Source: Casuarina equisetifolia (Eukaryota > Streptophyta > Magnoliopsida > Fagales > Casuarinaceae). Taken from it: DNA of 64,000 nucleotides. The translations under genes were made by a program, and so were the position numbers. The stretch is from the NCBI GenBank assembly GCA_028551475.1, contig CM052355.1, positions 23,463,580-23,527,579 of the forward strand, written 5' to 3'. Below, piece by piece: positions 1 through 13,940 of this stretch. The first letter of the stretch is position 1. Each line of letters opens with the position of its first letter. The notes beneath the pieces were generated by a model. The model made no database searches. It was not told the DNA's origin and worked only from the letters and a program-made list of their open reading frames with translations.

Positions 1-1193
1 GTAAAAGAGTATCTTATATTAAGTTGTTCAAAGAGTAGTACAGAAGGTTACTCTTGATGTTAGCTTAATTTCTACATCTACAACATCTTTTCACTATGTA
101 TCAAGGAGTGTAATATAGTACTTGGCTTAATCAACTAACCTTTTCTTAACTTTTCTTAGCTAGATCAAAATTAAAGATTTCTCTACATTGATTTTTCCAT
201 CATATGACCTATAGAATTTGCTTTCTCTTGGTTCCTCTCATTTTTTAAAAACTTCTTACACTTTTCTTTGAATGGAACACATATATACAATCCATCAATA
301 TGTTTAACATAAGGTGTAAGTGTATAGGCAAGTGGCATCATCCTCAAACAACACTAGTAGCTTTAATTCAAACACATTAGCAGTTGCTTCATTTTGCACT
401 ACTTTAGCTGTTTGCATGAAAGACAAGTTGCTGCATCACCTACCTGGCCAACCATTTCAATTAAAAAGTTTCTATAACCTTGAATTAAACAAATTATAAA
501 TCAACAATCCAATAGATACATTCTCTTTAAAATCTTTATTTTTTACCTTTAGAAATGTACCTTTCACATTGAAGTTTTTATTAATAAGAGAATGAATATA
601 ATCCTTAAATTTGAATATTATATAAGAATATATGAATTTTTAGGGGTTTTTAAAGCAATAAAGTGTCAAAGGCTTCTCCAACATTAGGAAGGCAAGTGAG
701 AGTTTCTAACCATATAAAGAGGTTTAACTACTCTTTCCATTGTTTAAAAAAGTTCAAATCCATATAAGTGTATTTCTTAATTATATTTATGTAAGTAATA
801 GAGAGAGAATTATCTAAGGTAAATTTAATGGAACCTCCTTAGTACAAGGCTTACAACAAAGGCTCCTTTAAATACCTAACATCCTTTCTCTCTTCCCTAT
901 TTGGGTCTTAAATGTTCACATTAACTTTTTTTGGCCAATGCCTTATCTTGCCATGTGTTAGCTTTCTGTCATTCCATTTAAATCCCAATGGTTATAGCAA
1001 TAATGGCTCCTAATAGCTATATCTATAAAAGTGCCACTTCAGTATTCAAGTGCTCTTCATTTGCCATGCCTACTACTCCTCATGCCCAAAAGCTCATTGT
1101 CCATCTTTTAGATAACCTTTTGCTTACCACATGTCCTTTTGGCTTTTTATTCTGAGTGCATGCCATGGTTATGTCATGTCCCATGTGCATTAG
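1..1193. other. AT-rich intergenic DNA, no gene seen
   Basis: This stretch is AT-rich and has no long reading frame, recognisable protein similarity or RNA gene. It lies directly upstream of a dispersed repeat and looks like ordinary plant intergenic or decayed transposon sequence. Confidence 0.6.
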
Positions 1194-1890
1194 TCTTTGT
1201 TTGGTAAAATTTTAAATGCAAGTGAACATGTTGAACAAGTAATATAATAATAAGAAAGATATTATCCCATAAAGATTGGTGATTGCTAGACCAACTAATT
1301 ACTAATGGTGAATAACTCCTAGAATTTATCTAACAAATCCAAATAATAGAAGATATATTAATTAACTAAATTTAAGAAAACTTAATATAAGAAATATGTT
1401 AGAGCACCTAATTTCACCATAATTATTATATATGAATTTCAATTATTTATGATTGCAAGAATAATAATACTCATGTGATGACGAAACTTCCTAATTTATT
1501 TACTATCCTATGTCTAGATATAATAAACCTACTTAGTTCATTAATTCACTATATCTCTATATGTGAATTGAAATAAACCAAATACATTAGGATCTATAAA
1601 CATTCTCAATTTACACCAAAAGTCACACAAATAATATGGTATGTGTCTATCCATATTTAATTTATGATTACACATTACAAGAAGTAACTGCATATCATCT
1701 CTTTTTGGTCTCAAACATGCAAGTCAAATCATTTAAGTGGTAACTAATCACTTAAAAGTATTAAACACAATAATATGAAACTTCACATAAACAAAAATAT
1801 CTTGCAAAACATAACAATCATAAGATTCATACCATCATAATTAGGTTACATCATAACTCTAATAAAAATAAACTAAAACATAATGAAATA
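1194..1890 (+). repeat. Dispersed LTR-type repeat, copy A
   Basis: About 700 bp here align by eye, in the same orientation and with many small differences, to about 60427-61080 at the other end of the window. Shared landmarks include a block reading 'agtaatataat' near the start, 'cttagaatttatct' further in, 'gtctatccatatt' and 'tggtctcaaacatg'. The first 70 bp also match the arms of the hairpin at 59077-59270. In this copy the sequence beyond 1890, to about 2460, continues with low-complexity LTR-like DNA ending in an 'agagttatca' motif that recurs near 62050. I infer an old LTR-retroelement terminal repeat or non-autonomous relative; the exact family is not established. Confidence 0.6.
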
Positions 1891-2950
1891 CTAAGGAGCA
1901 ATAATAGTAGGAGTAAAACAAGGCATCTTGAATCAAAGAACAAGAGTCAGTCACCCTTTTTGTCTTTTCTTCATGAAAATCTTGAATTCCTAGCCTCTTT
2001 CTTGAGTTATGCTAAATTTACTCCTCCTCCCTCTTTTGCCTTTTCTTTTCTCTTAAATAGGGTCTAGGATTTAGACTTATTTCCTATCCTAATAGTAATA
2101 GGTTTTGGATACCCAAGACAATTGGATTTTGAACTCCTATGTTAATTAAGCTTTGAACTCCTAATATAACTAGGTCTTCTAATTATTTAGAAAATCCAAT
2201 AACAATAAAAAATCTAATAACAATCATCTAAAGCCCAAACCCATCTTGATTTTCTTAATCTTGATATTTTGACCATATTTTGTGACATAATAAGCATTAG
2301 ATTCTTCATGCTTATCCTTTTTCTCCATGCCTCCTTATGCTATATAAAGAAGACAAATTTAAATAAATAAAGAGGAATTCAAATATTTTCTCACAAGCAT
2401 TAAATTATTTATTACCTAAATTAGATAAAATAACTTTATAAAAATAGAGTTATCAATCTTCTACCCTGACCTAAGGTTGCACTTTCAACAAATGTGGTAG
2501 CCCTTCTCTTAAGAGCTTTAATGGACTTGTATAAAGTGGGCTTGGGTCATATCATGTCTCGCAAGCTTAAATCAGCTTGTTTCTTGTAGGCCTAAGCTTC
2601 ATGGATCAAACTCGGGTCAACTTAGGTCAGCTTGTGTCTCTTTAACTAAGATCAACTTGGGTTAGCTTATGTCTCTCAGTTATTGTTCCTGCAATAATAT
2701 TCCAGTATCAAATTCTTTATAAAACATATTATGTAGTCAATATTTTCTTTCTTTTCCTATATATATTTGATAAGATCTATTTCTTTTGGACTTAAGTAAG
2801 GTTGCAATATATAAAAATGTATGAACTTGACTACTTTATTAAATCATTGATTGATATTATAATGTGCACACCTTGTGTCCTTTAATCCCATTTTACACAT
2901 TAACATATAAAAAAATTATATGCAATTAACAAAAAAGTTTGTCATAGCAA
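1891..2950. other. Repeat-derived AT-rich DNA, no gene
   Basis: No coding signal is seen. The first part probably continues the dispersed repeat. From about 2460 onward the sequence has imperfect internal repeats around 'agcttgtgtctc' and 'agcttatgtctctc'. It sits between the repeat and the polypurine-like end of the copia fossil, and may hold the degraded 3' LTR of that element, although it does not visibly match the 5' LTR side at 8311-9180. Confidence 0.4.
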
Positions 2951-5900
2951 AACATATCTTTTCCAACAATCTTCCCTTTTTTATGATGATAAAATTTTCA
3001 GAGCTTAAACATTCAATAACACATGTCATCAACGAAGTGAGCAAAATGTGTTATATAATATGTTTTTCATGACATTCAAGACAACTTATAGTTATCTCAA
3101 TCTCGAGTGCAGTTAAGCAATGTTAACACATATCTCAAGTTGGCACATTTCAATAGCAATAAAAAGCAATCAACAACAGTAACACCATGAAGAGAAAACA
3201 GATTTTCAACATATGTTTAGGGTGTTGGGAGTTATCCTACTTTCTGCACTAGTTAGTTAGAAATGGAACATACATGTACTACTGCTCTCTCCCTTTTTTT
3301 TGCATAATCAAAAAAAGCATAATATAACATTGATAATAGAGATAATATATTAATGAAGAAATTAAGCACTATGCCAGTAGTAAAAAGAGTAAGATAGCTA
3401 ACTTGGTAATTGATATAAAGGTTCATGATGCTCCCTCTCAAAACATGCATGCTTTTAGAAACAGAGAGTATAGTGCAAAGAATATATAATACAAGTGCTA
3501 AAAGATGTTTTCAAACAAGCACATGCCAAGCTCTCTCCGAAGAGCATAAATTGTTTCTTTATCCAAGGGTTTTGAAAAGATATCAACAAGTTGCTAGTTA
3601 ATTTGCATAAATTCAAGAGCAACATCACATTTTTGTACATGGTCTATAATGAAATGATGTTTTATCTCAATATGCTTAGTTTTAGAGTGCTATATAGGAT
3701 TTTTTGTCAAATTTATAGCCCTAGTATTGTCACATTTTAGTGGAACATTTATGGAGTAAACACTTTAATCTTCCAATTGCTATTTCATCCATAAAATTTG
3801 AGCATAACAGCTAATGGTAGCTATATTTTCTACTTTAGTGGAAGAAAGAGCTACATTATTCTATTTCTTGGAATACGAAGAAATTAGCATGTTTCCAAGA
3901 AAGTGGCAAACACCACTTGTACTCTTTCTATCAATCTTACAACTAGCATAGTCAAAACCACTAAAAGCATGCAAATCAAGGGTTATATCTCTAAGACACT
4001 AAATTCCTAGTGTGACTGTGTCTTTCAAATATTGGAATATTCTTTTAACAATAGTTAAATGTTGTTTCTTAGGATTAGATTGATATTTAGCACATAAAAT
4101 ACATTGAACATAATATATGGCCTAGATGCAGTCAAAAACAACATTGAACCAATCATTCCTCTATAAAGTTTTTAATTTACACTAATCTTGTTTTCATCAT
4201 GTGATAAGGAAGTAGATGTACTTATGGAAGTGTTTATTGATTTAGAATCATGCATCTTATATTTCTTAATTAACTCATTTGCATATTTAGTTTGACTTAT
4301 AAAAATTCCTTTGATATTTTGCTTAATTTGAAGACTTAGGAAATAAGTCAATTCACCTATCATGCTCATTTCAAATTCATTTTGCATGGATTTTACAAAG
4401 TCTTTACACAAAGTAGAATTGGTAAAACCAAACATAACTTCACCAATATAAATTTGAACAATCAAAATATCTTTTCCTTTAGTTTTAATGAATAATGTGT
4501 TGTTTACTTTTCCTTTTCTAAAATCTACATTAAGTAAAAAGGCACTCAACTTATCATACTAAGCTCGTGGGGCTTTTTTGAGTCCATATAAAGCTTTTGA
4601 AAGCTTAAAAACATAATCAAGACACCTTGGATTTCCAATTCAGGTGGTTATGCAACATACACTTCTTCTTTAACAATACCATTCAGAAAAGCACTCTTTA
4701 CATCCATTTGATAAAGAGTAAAATTCAAACAACAAGCAAAGGCCAATAACATTCAAATGGATACTAATCTAACTATTGGCGCAAAGGTTTCATCATAGTC
4801 TATTCCTTCTTCTTGACTATATTATTGTGCAACTAATCTAGCCTTATTTATAATAATAATTCCATTTTCATCTAGCTTATTTCTAAATACCCATTTTGTG
4901 CCAATCATCATATGGTCTTTTGGTCCAAGAACCAAGTTCCAGACTTGACTTCTCTTAAATTCATTTAATTTTTCTTGCATAGCAAGAAATCAATTTTCAT
5001 CCTTAAGTGCTTCATCTATCTTATTTGGCTCTACTTGAGACAAGAAGGCTTAGTGTTCATAAGTGTTGTGATACCATGATTGTGTACTCACTCTATGAGT
5101 GAGATCACTTAAAATATGTTGTTGATCTACCTCCCCTCTTACTCTAAGAAATGAAAAATCTCTTGACTCCTCCTCAACTCTAGCTCCATCCTTTTTACTA
5201 TTTCATTTATCATTTGAACTAGGATTGACTTTATTTTCAGTGCAATCATCTTTAAACTTAACATGGATAGATTTCTCCACCACTAGAGTTCTCTTATTAA
5301 AAACTCTATATGCTTTTCCGGTGTGAGAGTAACCAAGAAATATAGCCTCATCACTTTTAGAGTCTAACTTACCAAGTGACTCTTTACCATGATTCAAGAC
5401 AAAGCATTTACTACCAAAGATATGAAAATAAGATATGTTAGGTTTCTCACCAAAGAATAATTCAAATGGAGTCTTTTTCAAGATAGGTCTAAAAAATGCA
5501 CAATTTGAGATGTAACATGCTGTGTTTATAGCTTCTTCCTGAAAGTATTTAGGAAGATTGTGTTCACACATCATAGTTCTCCCTATTTTTTAAAGTGTCC
5601 TATTCTTTCTTTCAACAACACCATTTTGTTATGGTATCCTAGGTGCTGAAAAATTATGAGAAATACCATTCTTAGAGCAAAACTTTTTCAAAGAGGTAAT
5701 TTTTAAATTCACAACAATGATTAGTCCTAATTTTTGTGATAGAAAGACACTTTTCATTTTGAATCATTTTAGAAAAGTCCATAAAATTTTCAAATGCCTT
5801 ATCCTTCCTAGCAAGTAGATCCATGTATATCTTATATAATCATCTATTATGACTACAGCGTAATATTTTTCATTTAAGGTTGTTGTTCTTAAAGGACCAA

Positions 5901-8900
5901 ATAGATCCATGTGAAACAATTCTAATGGTCTTGCAGTGGCTAGTATAAGCTTAAATTTGAAGCTACTTTGATTGTGTTTTCCCTTTATACATGCTTCATA
6001 TAACTTATTTTTTATCAAAATTAAGAGTAGGAAGGCCTTTGACCAAGTTATTCTTGGACAATTTTTCTATCAAGCCTAAGCAACTTGTCTAAGTTTCCTA
6101 TGCCATAACCAAGAATCAATATTTTTATTCATAATCAAACATGTTTGTACAATAGTCAATTCATTAAGATCCAACACATAAATATTATCTTTCTTTTTTC
6201 CAATAATTTTTATATCATGCTCCATATGTTCAACAAGACAAAGCTCTTTTCCAAATTTTATTTTAAAGTCTATCACAAAGTTGGCTTATACTCAACAAGT
6301 TAAATTTCAATTCATCCACATACAATACTTCTAAAATGAGTAGGGTTTTTGGATTACCTATAGTTCTCATACCTTTGATTTTTCCTTTGGAGTTATCTAT
6401 AAAAGAAACCATACCTCTAGTTTTTAGCTTAACTGTTAAGAAAAGCTCCATTATCCCAATCATATGATGGGAATATCTGTTATCCAAAATCCATAAATTC
6501 TGGTAGTCCATTTTGTTCACTTTTGCATTCTAGGCCTACATAGATGAAGACATCTGTTGAAGTTCTAGGTACATTTTTTTCTTTGGGCTCGTGAAAGTTA
6601 GTTGTACAGATACTACTAGAAGTTCTTGATAACCATACTTTTCTTATCTTATATGGTCTTCTATGCCAAATAGGACATACATCAAAAGAGTGACTAATAT
6701 ATTTGCAATATGAACATTTATCATGTAATGGAGTTATGCAGCTTTTCTTTTCAAAGAATTTAGTAAAGGATTTTGAATTTTCATTTGATTTATAACTTAT
6801 ACTAGCTTTATCATACATGGCTCTTTGTGATTGTAACATTTTTTCTAACATGACACTACCTTTTGTGAATTAGTTTAACAGCAAAGTGGTGTCATCTAAT
6901 TTTAGCTAAATTTCTTGTTTCTCTTTCTCTAATTCACATATTCTCATATTTAGACTTACTATATCAAAATTGGTGCAAATAGTTTCAACAATATCACTCT
7001 TATTTTCTAGGTTGGAACATGTATCAATCATAGAACATACATTAGATTTCATGCAAGCATTTTTAAGTGCATCATGATTCTTAAGTAAAGAAGATGTAAA
7101 GTTTAACATACTTTTATCATGCATAATTTCAGCTTTTATAGATTTGTATTTCTCTCTCAATTTCCTATATTTATTTTCATCTTATTTGCATACTTAACCA
7201 AATCAAAAAATGTATCTTCTATACCATAACTTACATCATTCAGGAGTTTAGTATCACTTACCTTAAGTGTCTCATCTTTAATAGCTGCTATTGCAGTTAG
7301 ACATACATGTGTAACCCCTTCTTGTTCCTCCTCTTCCAATGATGAGCTCTCATCATCTCAAGCAACAATCATGGCTTTTTTTTTTATTTTTCCTTTTAAG
7401 CAAAGGGTAGCTAGCCTTAACATGTCTAAGTTTTCTACATTCAAAACATAGATTGTCCCTAGGGTCATGTGTTTCTCTCTTCCTAGATTTTCCTACATTC
7501 TTGCTAAAGCCTTTCCTAAGAAATTTTCAAAATCTCCTAACTAACATGGCAATCTCATCATTTTCAGACTCTAGTTCATTAGTTTTTTCTACATATACTT
7601 TTAAGGCAATTTTTTTTCTATTTTTTTTGCTCTTACTCTTCTCATTAGTTGCATTTCTTGAGTCTTTAGTGATCCTAGTGGATCATCTAAGGTCAATTTA
7701 TCTAAGTCATGTGCTTCCTCTATAGCCATCTTTTTAGGGTCCTAACTTTTAGGTAAAGAAACTAACATTTTTTTAACCATTTCTTCATTTGTATATGTAC
7801 TTCCTAACAATTTAAGTTTAGAAACTATTTCAATAAATCTACCAAACATTTCACTAATAGTTTCAAAATCTTTTATAACAAACAACTTATAGTCATGTGT
7901 AAGCATAGTAACTTTAGAAGATTTAACTTTCTTAGTACCTTCACCAGATGACCTCTAACTTATCCCATATCTATTTGCTGGTGAGGCAAAAGGATACTTC
8001 ATTAAACTTATGAGCTCTCATACCACTATATATCATGTTCATAGCCTTAGCATTTAATCCCATAACTTTAGCTTCATTTTTATTCCACTCATCAGTCTCG
8101 AGTAATACAGTACCCTTTCTGATAGCCTATCAAGCTTCTAGATCTCGACCAGTGATGAATACTTGCATCAATTGCTAGTTTATGTCATCAAATAATGGTG
8201 GTTTATTGAATCCTATAACAGCTACACTTTTCTCTAATGCCATTATAAGGATCTACTATAGGATCTTAAGCCTTTGATTAGAGAACCTGGCTCTCGATGC
8301 CAATTGTTAAGTATAATGGCCAACCAAGAAGGTAGGAGAGGAGGGTTAAATTGGTTATTTAGGAATATGTATACCAATCCATATTTATACACCCATAGTA
8401 GATTCAGATAATGCACAAAGAATGAATATAAGCGACAAGTCAAAGTAATCACAAACAATTAGCATAGACAACAATTTTCTAGTGGTTCGACCTTTACACC
8501 TACTTCCACCCTCTTTTTTCTCCAACTTAACTGGTTAAAGTCCACTTTACTCATTAATTAGGAGAAAACATTCTCTTAATCTTTCCAATTCCTCCTTAAA
8601 GGAATTACACAAGTCACAGGTTACAATCAAAGATTGACTTAACCTTGTTACAAAAGCAAATCCCCAAATGATGTATAGTTTATAAGGAATTTTGCTAATC
8701 AAAGAGCTTATCTAAGATAAGGAATACAAATCCAAGCTCTAATCACAAAACCCTAAATTTCAGCAAATTAGGGTTTTAGGCTTACAACACAATTTATGTG
8801 TAAATAATAATCAAAGTTCAATCAACATATAAATGAGTGTATAAATAAGTATGAAATCACAAGAATATGATTTATGACAAATATCACCGATGCTTCTTCA

Positions 8901-9180
8901 TAGAATCACAATGTAGAGCTCAATCTTGATTTAGTTTGATTTCTTAATAATCTCATCAAAAGTTTCTTTGAACTGTAGAATGGAACCTTTTTATATGAGA
9001 TTCAAAACAATAGAAGTTGATTTAAGTTTTTTTGTCAAACTTGACAACGTCAAAAGCTTTTTCCCATTGAAAGAGTAGAGCAAGTGCCACATTTAGGGTT
9101 TCAAATCAAACCTTTAATCATTCCAAGCAATTTTTCTGATAAAATGATGAACTTTTCTACAAATCTTCCCGTTGGAGGAG
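2950..9180 (-). mobile_element. Ty1/copia LTR retrotransposon fossil, broken
   Basis: Reading on the minus strand, the parts occur in copia order. A gag-like region lies at about 8240-6500, with a coiled-coil segment and zinc-knuckle region. Protease-like sequence follows at about 6520-6290, integrase at about 6280-5200, reverse transcriptase at about 4960-4170 and RNase H at about 3950-3480. Upstream of gag at about 8288-8308 is a sequence resembling the tRNA-iMet primer binding site of plant copia elements, flanked by an LTR-like region to about 9180. A purine-rich tract near 2965-2985 would mark the 3' side. The long gag and its coiled coil suggest a Sirevirus-like lineage, but this is tentative. 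The element carries many breaks and is an old fossil. The two ends do not look alike, so the 3' end may have been replaced or truncated. Confidence 0.88.
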
Positions 9181-9666
9181 TATATGTACGATTACAAAGA
9201 CAGAGAGGATGGTATTGTTGTCTCAAATAAAAGCGGGGGCTTCTAATTACATGAGGCACCTAAGAGCACTTGATAGTAGAGGAAGAAATATGGAGCAAAA
9301 AGTAACAAATTTAAAAAGGATAATACAAATTTCCATTATTGGAAAATGTTACTTCTTTTACTTAACAACATGATGAGACATAGTAGATGGATTACAAAGG
9401 AAGGTAATAACTCTTTTAGGAATGACAAATGACCTAAAGATCCAATTTGCTATAATCTATGCCCATCTCTAGAGATATCAATACATGAAGCCGTTCAAAA
9501 TATGTCATTCATCATTGAGCACCTTTCCATGGAGCAAAAAGCAATGGAATAAAAAATTACCCTTCGTCAAGGCTCATACAAGTTAGTGTAGGATCTAAAC
9601 TCCTTTAGGTCCCTTTCAGCATCTAGTGTGTATAATGGAGGAAAAGTTAGACAACCAAAGGTAACT
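9181..9666. other. Unassigned repeat-like DNA
   Basis: No gene is recognised. The sequence lies between the copia fossil and the large inverted repeat. It is slightly richer in G and C than its surroundings, which suggests a decayed coding or transposon fragment, but I could not place it in a family. Confidence 0.3.
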
Positions 9667-10980
9667 TGATGCGGATGCACTTAAGGCCCAATATTACAAG
9701 TTCAATATCAAAGAATTAAAAGTCCATAACATAGTCCAGTGGGTCCAAGAAGGCCAAGATCAAAGAAGCAACCCAAGAATATTCCATAGCATTTCTACAA
9801 GCTTTAATATAGAGGGTTCCTAAATAATTGTTGAGTCCTTAATTTCTTAGGTTTAATTTATTGTTTAAGAATATTTCCTTTTGTTTGGTTTTTCATAATT
9901 AACTAGGTTCCTGATTTATCTAGGTTTTCATACTTGTTAGATTTCTGATTTGTTTAAGATTCCTTATTTGTCAGAATCTAGATTTGTTAAGACTTCTTTA
10001 ATTATAGGGATTCTTGATTTATCAGGATCCTTCTAGAATTAAGTTTTAAGGATTCTTGATTTACCAGGATCCTTCTAGATTAGGTTTAGCTACTTATTTA
10101 AAAGGAGCATTGTATCAGTTGTAACCAAAGTTGTTTTTCTAAAGAATAGAAACCCTAAAGTTGTGTGTTCAACTTTTGCATCCTTATCCAATTTTTGCCA
10201 GGGATTGGTGGTGGTCCTTGATTGGTGATGCAAATCTTATGGTGGGCTTAAGTGAGCTTGGGTTAAGAAAATAACTAAAAATTGTTTTTTTGGTGTGGGT
10301 TTTTTTGTGGGAAAAGTGAGTGTTTGGTAAAGAGGAAGGGAGGAAAAATGAAAATATGAAGAACAAAAACAAACAAAAGATAGATGCCAATAAACTGCAA
10401 GATGTAAAGGCAACACCACCAGTCAATGAGCACCACCAATCCCTGGCAACAATTGGATAAAGGATGCAAAAGTTGATCACACAACTTTGGGGTTTCTATT
10501 CTCTAGAAAAACAACTCTAGTTACAACTGATACAATGCTCCCTTTAAATAGGCAGCTAAACCTAATTCTAAAAGGATCCTGGTAAATCAAGAATCCTTAG
10601 AACCTAATTCTAAAAGGATCCTGATAAATCAAGAATCCCTATAATTAAGGAAGTCTTAATAAATTTAGATTCTAACAAATGAGGAATTCTAAACAAATCA
10701 GAAATCTAACAAGTATAGAAACCTAGATAAATCAGGAACCTAGACAATTATGGAAAACCAAACAAAATGAAATATTCTCAAACAATAAATTAAACATAAG
10801 AAATTAAGGACTCAACAATTATTTAGGAAACCCCTCACATTAAAGCCTGTAGAGATGCTATGGAATGTTCTTGGGCTGCTTCTTCGATCTTGGCCTTCTT
10901 GGACCCACTGGACTATGTTGTGGACTTTTAATTCTTTGATATTGAACTCGTAATATTGGGCCTTAAGTGCATCCCCATCA
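9667..10980. repeat. Large inverted repeat, arms about 570 bp
   Basis: The left arm (9667 to about 10235) and right arm (about 10410 to 10980) are near-identical reverse complements, separated by about 175 bp. For example, the left arm begins near 'gatgcggatgcacttaag' and the right arm ends with its complement carrying one change. Each arm contains a TATA-like stretch ('ttatttaaaaggag', about 10095), two nearby copies of a 'ggatcctt..ta' block and a purine-rich 'gagggg'-type border visible on the right arm. This organisation resembles two LTRs facing each other tail to tail, or a foldback element. Short reading frames in the spacer (10184-10484) look accidental. The inverted repeat abuts an L1 fragment at 10981. 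Confidence 0.85.
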
Positions 10981-12095
10981 TAACTTGAGCAAAATTCACA
11001 TGGAACAAAACCATCACACCTAAAATAAGGCTATTTATGTAAAAAGTCATTCATAAATGGTACCTTGGTATAATGCAATATGCAAAGAAAAAGGATACAA
11101 ATGGCATTGAAATGTAAGTGTTGCATACATGGTTATAGAGAAACACTGGAGCACCTATTCTTACATAGCAACTTGACTCAAAATATGGAGTAAATATGCA
11201 AATATCCTAAAGATACCACTTAACTTTAATTCCATTCATTCACTACTGACCTTTTAGCTCTCTAAAGCAACTTGGAACAACCAAAGAAAAGCAAACATTG
11301 CTATTTTGGGAAGCTTGATCATTAGGGGCATATGGCTAGCTAGGAATGATGTAAAACATAAGGGAATGAAGATATCTCTAAGCAACATCCACAAGGATAC
11401 AAAATCATTGGCAACTCCAATTTTTCACATCCTTTGTCTGTAGATACACACATAAGTTTTCTACATCATATTGCTTTACAAAGTTTAAGAAATTTTTATA
11501 AGACATATTAAACACTAAAATGTTGCATGCATAAGGTGGTGTCCTCCCCTTATTGGTGCATTAAAGTTAAATATAGACGGGTTTAATGAGTTGGGAAATA
11601 GCATAGGAGGGGGAGTTGTAAGAGATAGTAATGGCAACATCACTTAGGAATTTGTTGCCAAATTTGGCCAGGAAAGTGATGCATATGCAAAGGCCCATGC
11701 TCTCCTTAAAGTCTTCAAATATTTCATGAATGGAATTAGTTCTCATACCTAATAGGATTAGATTCTTCCTACTTGTGTAATGTATGCTACAACAAGATAA
11801 AACTTTATAGCAATAGAAGTGTGGTAATACAAAAATGCAGAAGCTTAATGCCACCACACAATACCATCCAACACATATTCAATGAAGAGAATTTAGGTGC
11901 AAATAGATTTTCAAACCAAGAACACCAAGTTAAGAATGTGCAAATTTTTTATTAACTAGGCTTCTTGCCAAGGTCATGTGTGAATGCTTTCAGAAAAGAT
12001 CAAATAGGTCTAAGTAATTTTAAACCTATATAGGGTTAGGCATATATGCTAACCCTTTGTATTTATTGCTTTCTTAAAATATTTACATTCAAGTT
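10981..12095 (+). mobile_element. L1-type LINE 3' fragment, copy A (zinc finger and RNase H-like region)
   Basis: Plus-strand conceptual translation shows the usual C-terminal end of plant L1 elements. A zf-RVT-like region lies at about 11060-11220. An RNase H-like domain around 11555-11720 has the family pattern of 'LKLNIDGF' followed by 'GGGVVRDSNGN'. The fragment has in-frame stops (for example near 11425 and 11645) and frame changes, so it is not functional. It is 5'-truncated, as is common for LINEs. A related copy lies at about 15740-16830, and the two share the 3' stretch 'aaccctttgtattt' near their ends (about 12050 and 16770). Confidence 0.72.
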
Positions 12096-13940
12096 ATGAG
12101 TCTAATATACAAACTTAATAGTTAATTTTTTAAGGGTTAAGCTTATACTATGTCCTTTTAATCCCCCACAAGTTATGGTTTTTTAGCTCAATCTTATTTT
12201 TGTTAATAAAATAATTTAGGCTATTATCCTTTTTTTTTAAATCCATAATAATCATATTTTAAGTATTTATATCAAAAAGTATAACTTTTGTTTTATCTAT
12301 TTTAGAAACCAAAGAAGGATACTTATTTTCACAAATTCCATAATAACAATAAGTTGACATTATATCCATGTACATGAGATGTCAAACCCTAGACCTCATA
12401 GTTGGGATCTTGGCTAGCTTATCATCGAGCTAATAGGCTAGGTTACTATCTATATCCTTGAGTAAAAACTTTTGTGACAAAGAATATAGACTAGCATCTC
12501 CTACCTTGAAGTACAAACTGTTAAGTATTACGATAACCCAAAAAGGGAGGTTAAATTTAATTTTTAAGTATGTTTCTTCTTGAAAAATAAAAAAAAATTT
12601 CAAAAACAAGTTGATGGGAAATCAAGATAAAAAATCACCATTGTAAAATAAATAATTAAATAAAAATTACACAATAGAGTAAGGAAGAGACATAATTTAT
12701 TCCATGTAGTTAATTGATTCAATCCAAACTTACTTACTACCTACATACATCATTCATTGACTTAACTAGCTAGAGATCCCTTTTTACTAACAAAATCATC
12801 ATTAGATAGAAAACAATCACACAAGCCTTATACAATTTTTCTTACACATGAAGAATTAATCATAGCTATGCCTTAGGCACCTTACAACAACTACAAGAAT
12901 ACCTCTAGCACCTTAATGCATGCCTTATGAAAAAGTAATGTCCTTTTCATAATGAAATCTTCTTTCATTACCTTTTAACTGGAGTGACAAAAACCTTTAA
13001 ATTTGAAATAGTATATATGTTAAGTATAATAAAGGAACCCCTCAACCAAATACAAGAAATATAATAAACAGTCAAAGGTTACGAAGCTTTTTATTTTCAA
13101 ATATTGCTTTGTCACCTTGTAGCCGTCGACTTCCTCCATTTTTATAGCTCAATTGACTACTTATTGACCATTTGGTATGCTAAATGCAAAATGTAGGATA
13201 TAAAGAGAAGCTAACTGTATTTTATAGTATTTTGAATCAGGATAAACATTTTTATGGCAGCATACAACACATTCATTTTGAGCACATTTGATAAATGATT
13301 TAAGCAATCCAAAACATGCATATGCATTTTTAGTAGTAATGTTAGAACTTAAAGCATGCTAGCTTGCTATAATATAGAATCCAATCTTCAATACAAAACA
13401 AGAAATATGAATATTATGATTTGTAAAAAAATGTAATCATATTTGAGTTACATAACGTCATGTATTTTGAGCATAAAATAGTCAATAACATTTTATATTT
13501 TGAGTTGCAAGATATTATATAATGCAAGTTTCAAATATCTATTCATTCTAGGCAAAATTCTTTTATTATCATGTCGACATTTCTTGGATGAGATTAAACT
13601 TCAAGTGTGCAAGTGTTATGTGTTTATGCAACTTCAATTATCATAAGGCAAGATCAAAACCATTGGATTAACGTTTTCCTTCATGTATAAAAGCCGTGTT
13701 TTCAAATGCTTTTCATGCCCACTTTGTTGTTATCATGAAAAGAACATTTATATTAACACAAAAAAAAAACATATTTAACCTGCATAAGGAAAAAGCACTA
13801 GTTTGCACAAGAGTATACAAAAATGTAATTAATGGTCAATACCAATAAATACGATAACATATTAAAACTCTGTTAACAATCTAAAAAGGAAAAGTAGCAA
13901 CGTTTTAGTTGCTCTCTCTCTCTCTTTCTCTAACTCTAAA
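12096..13940. other. AT-rich intergenic DNA with a possible LTR scrap
   Basis: No coding gene is seen. Near 12527-12570 a 'gttaagtat' start followed by 'gggaggttaaattt' resembles the LTR border at 8308-8355 next to the copia fossil, so a short solo-LTR remnant on the minus strand is possible. The rest is AT-rich with short homopolymers. Confidence 0.35.

Noticed and set aside
10184-10484. Three overlapping minus-strand frames of 60-98 codons
   Set aside because: They lie across the loop and inner arm of the large inverted repeat in AT-rich DNA, with no domain; they are chance frames.
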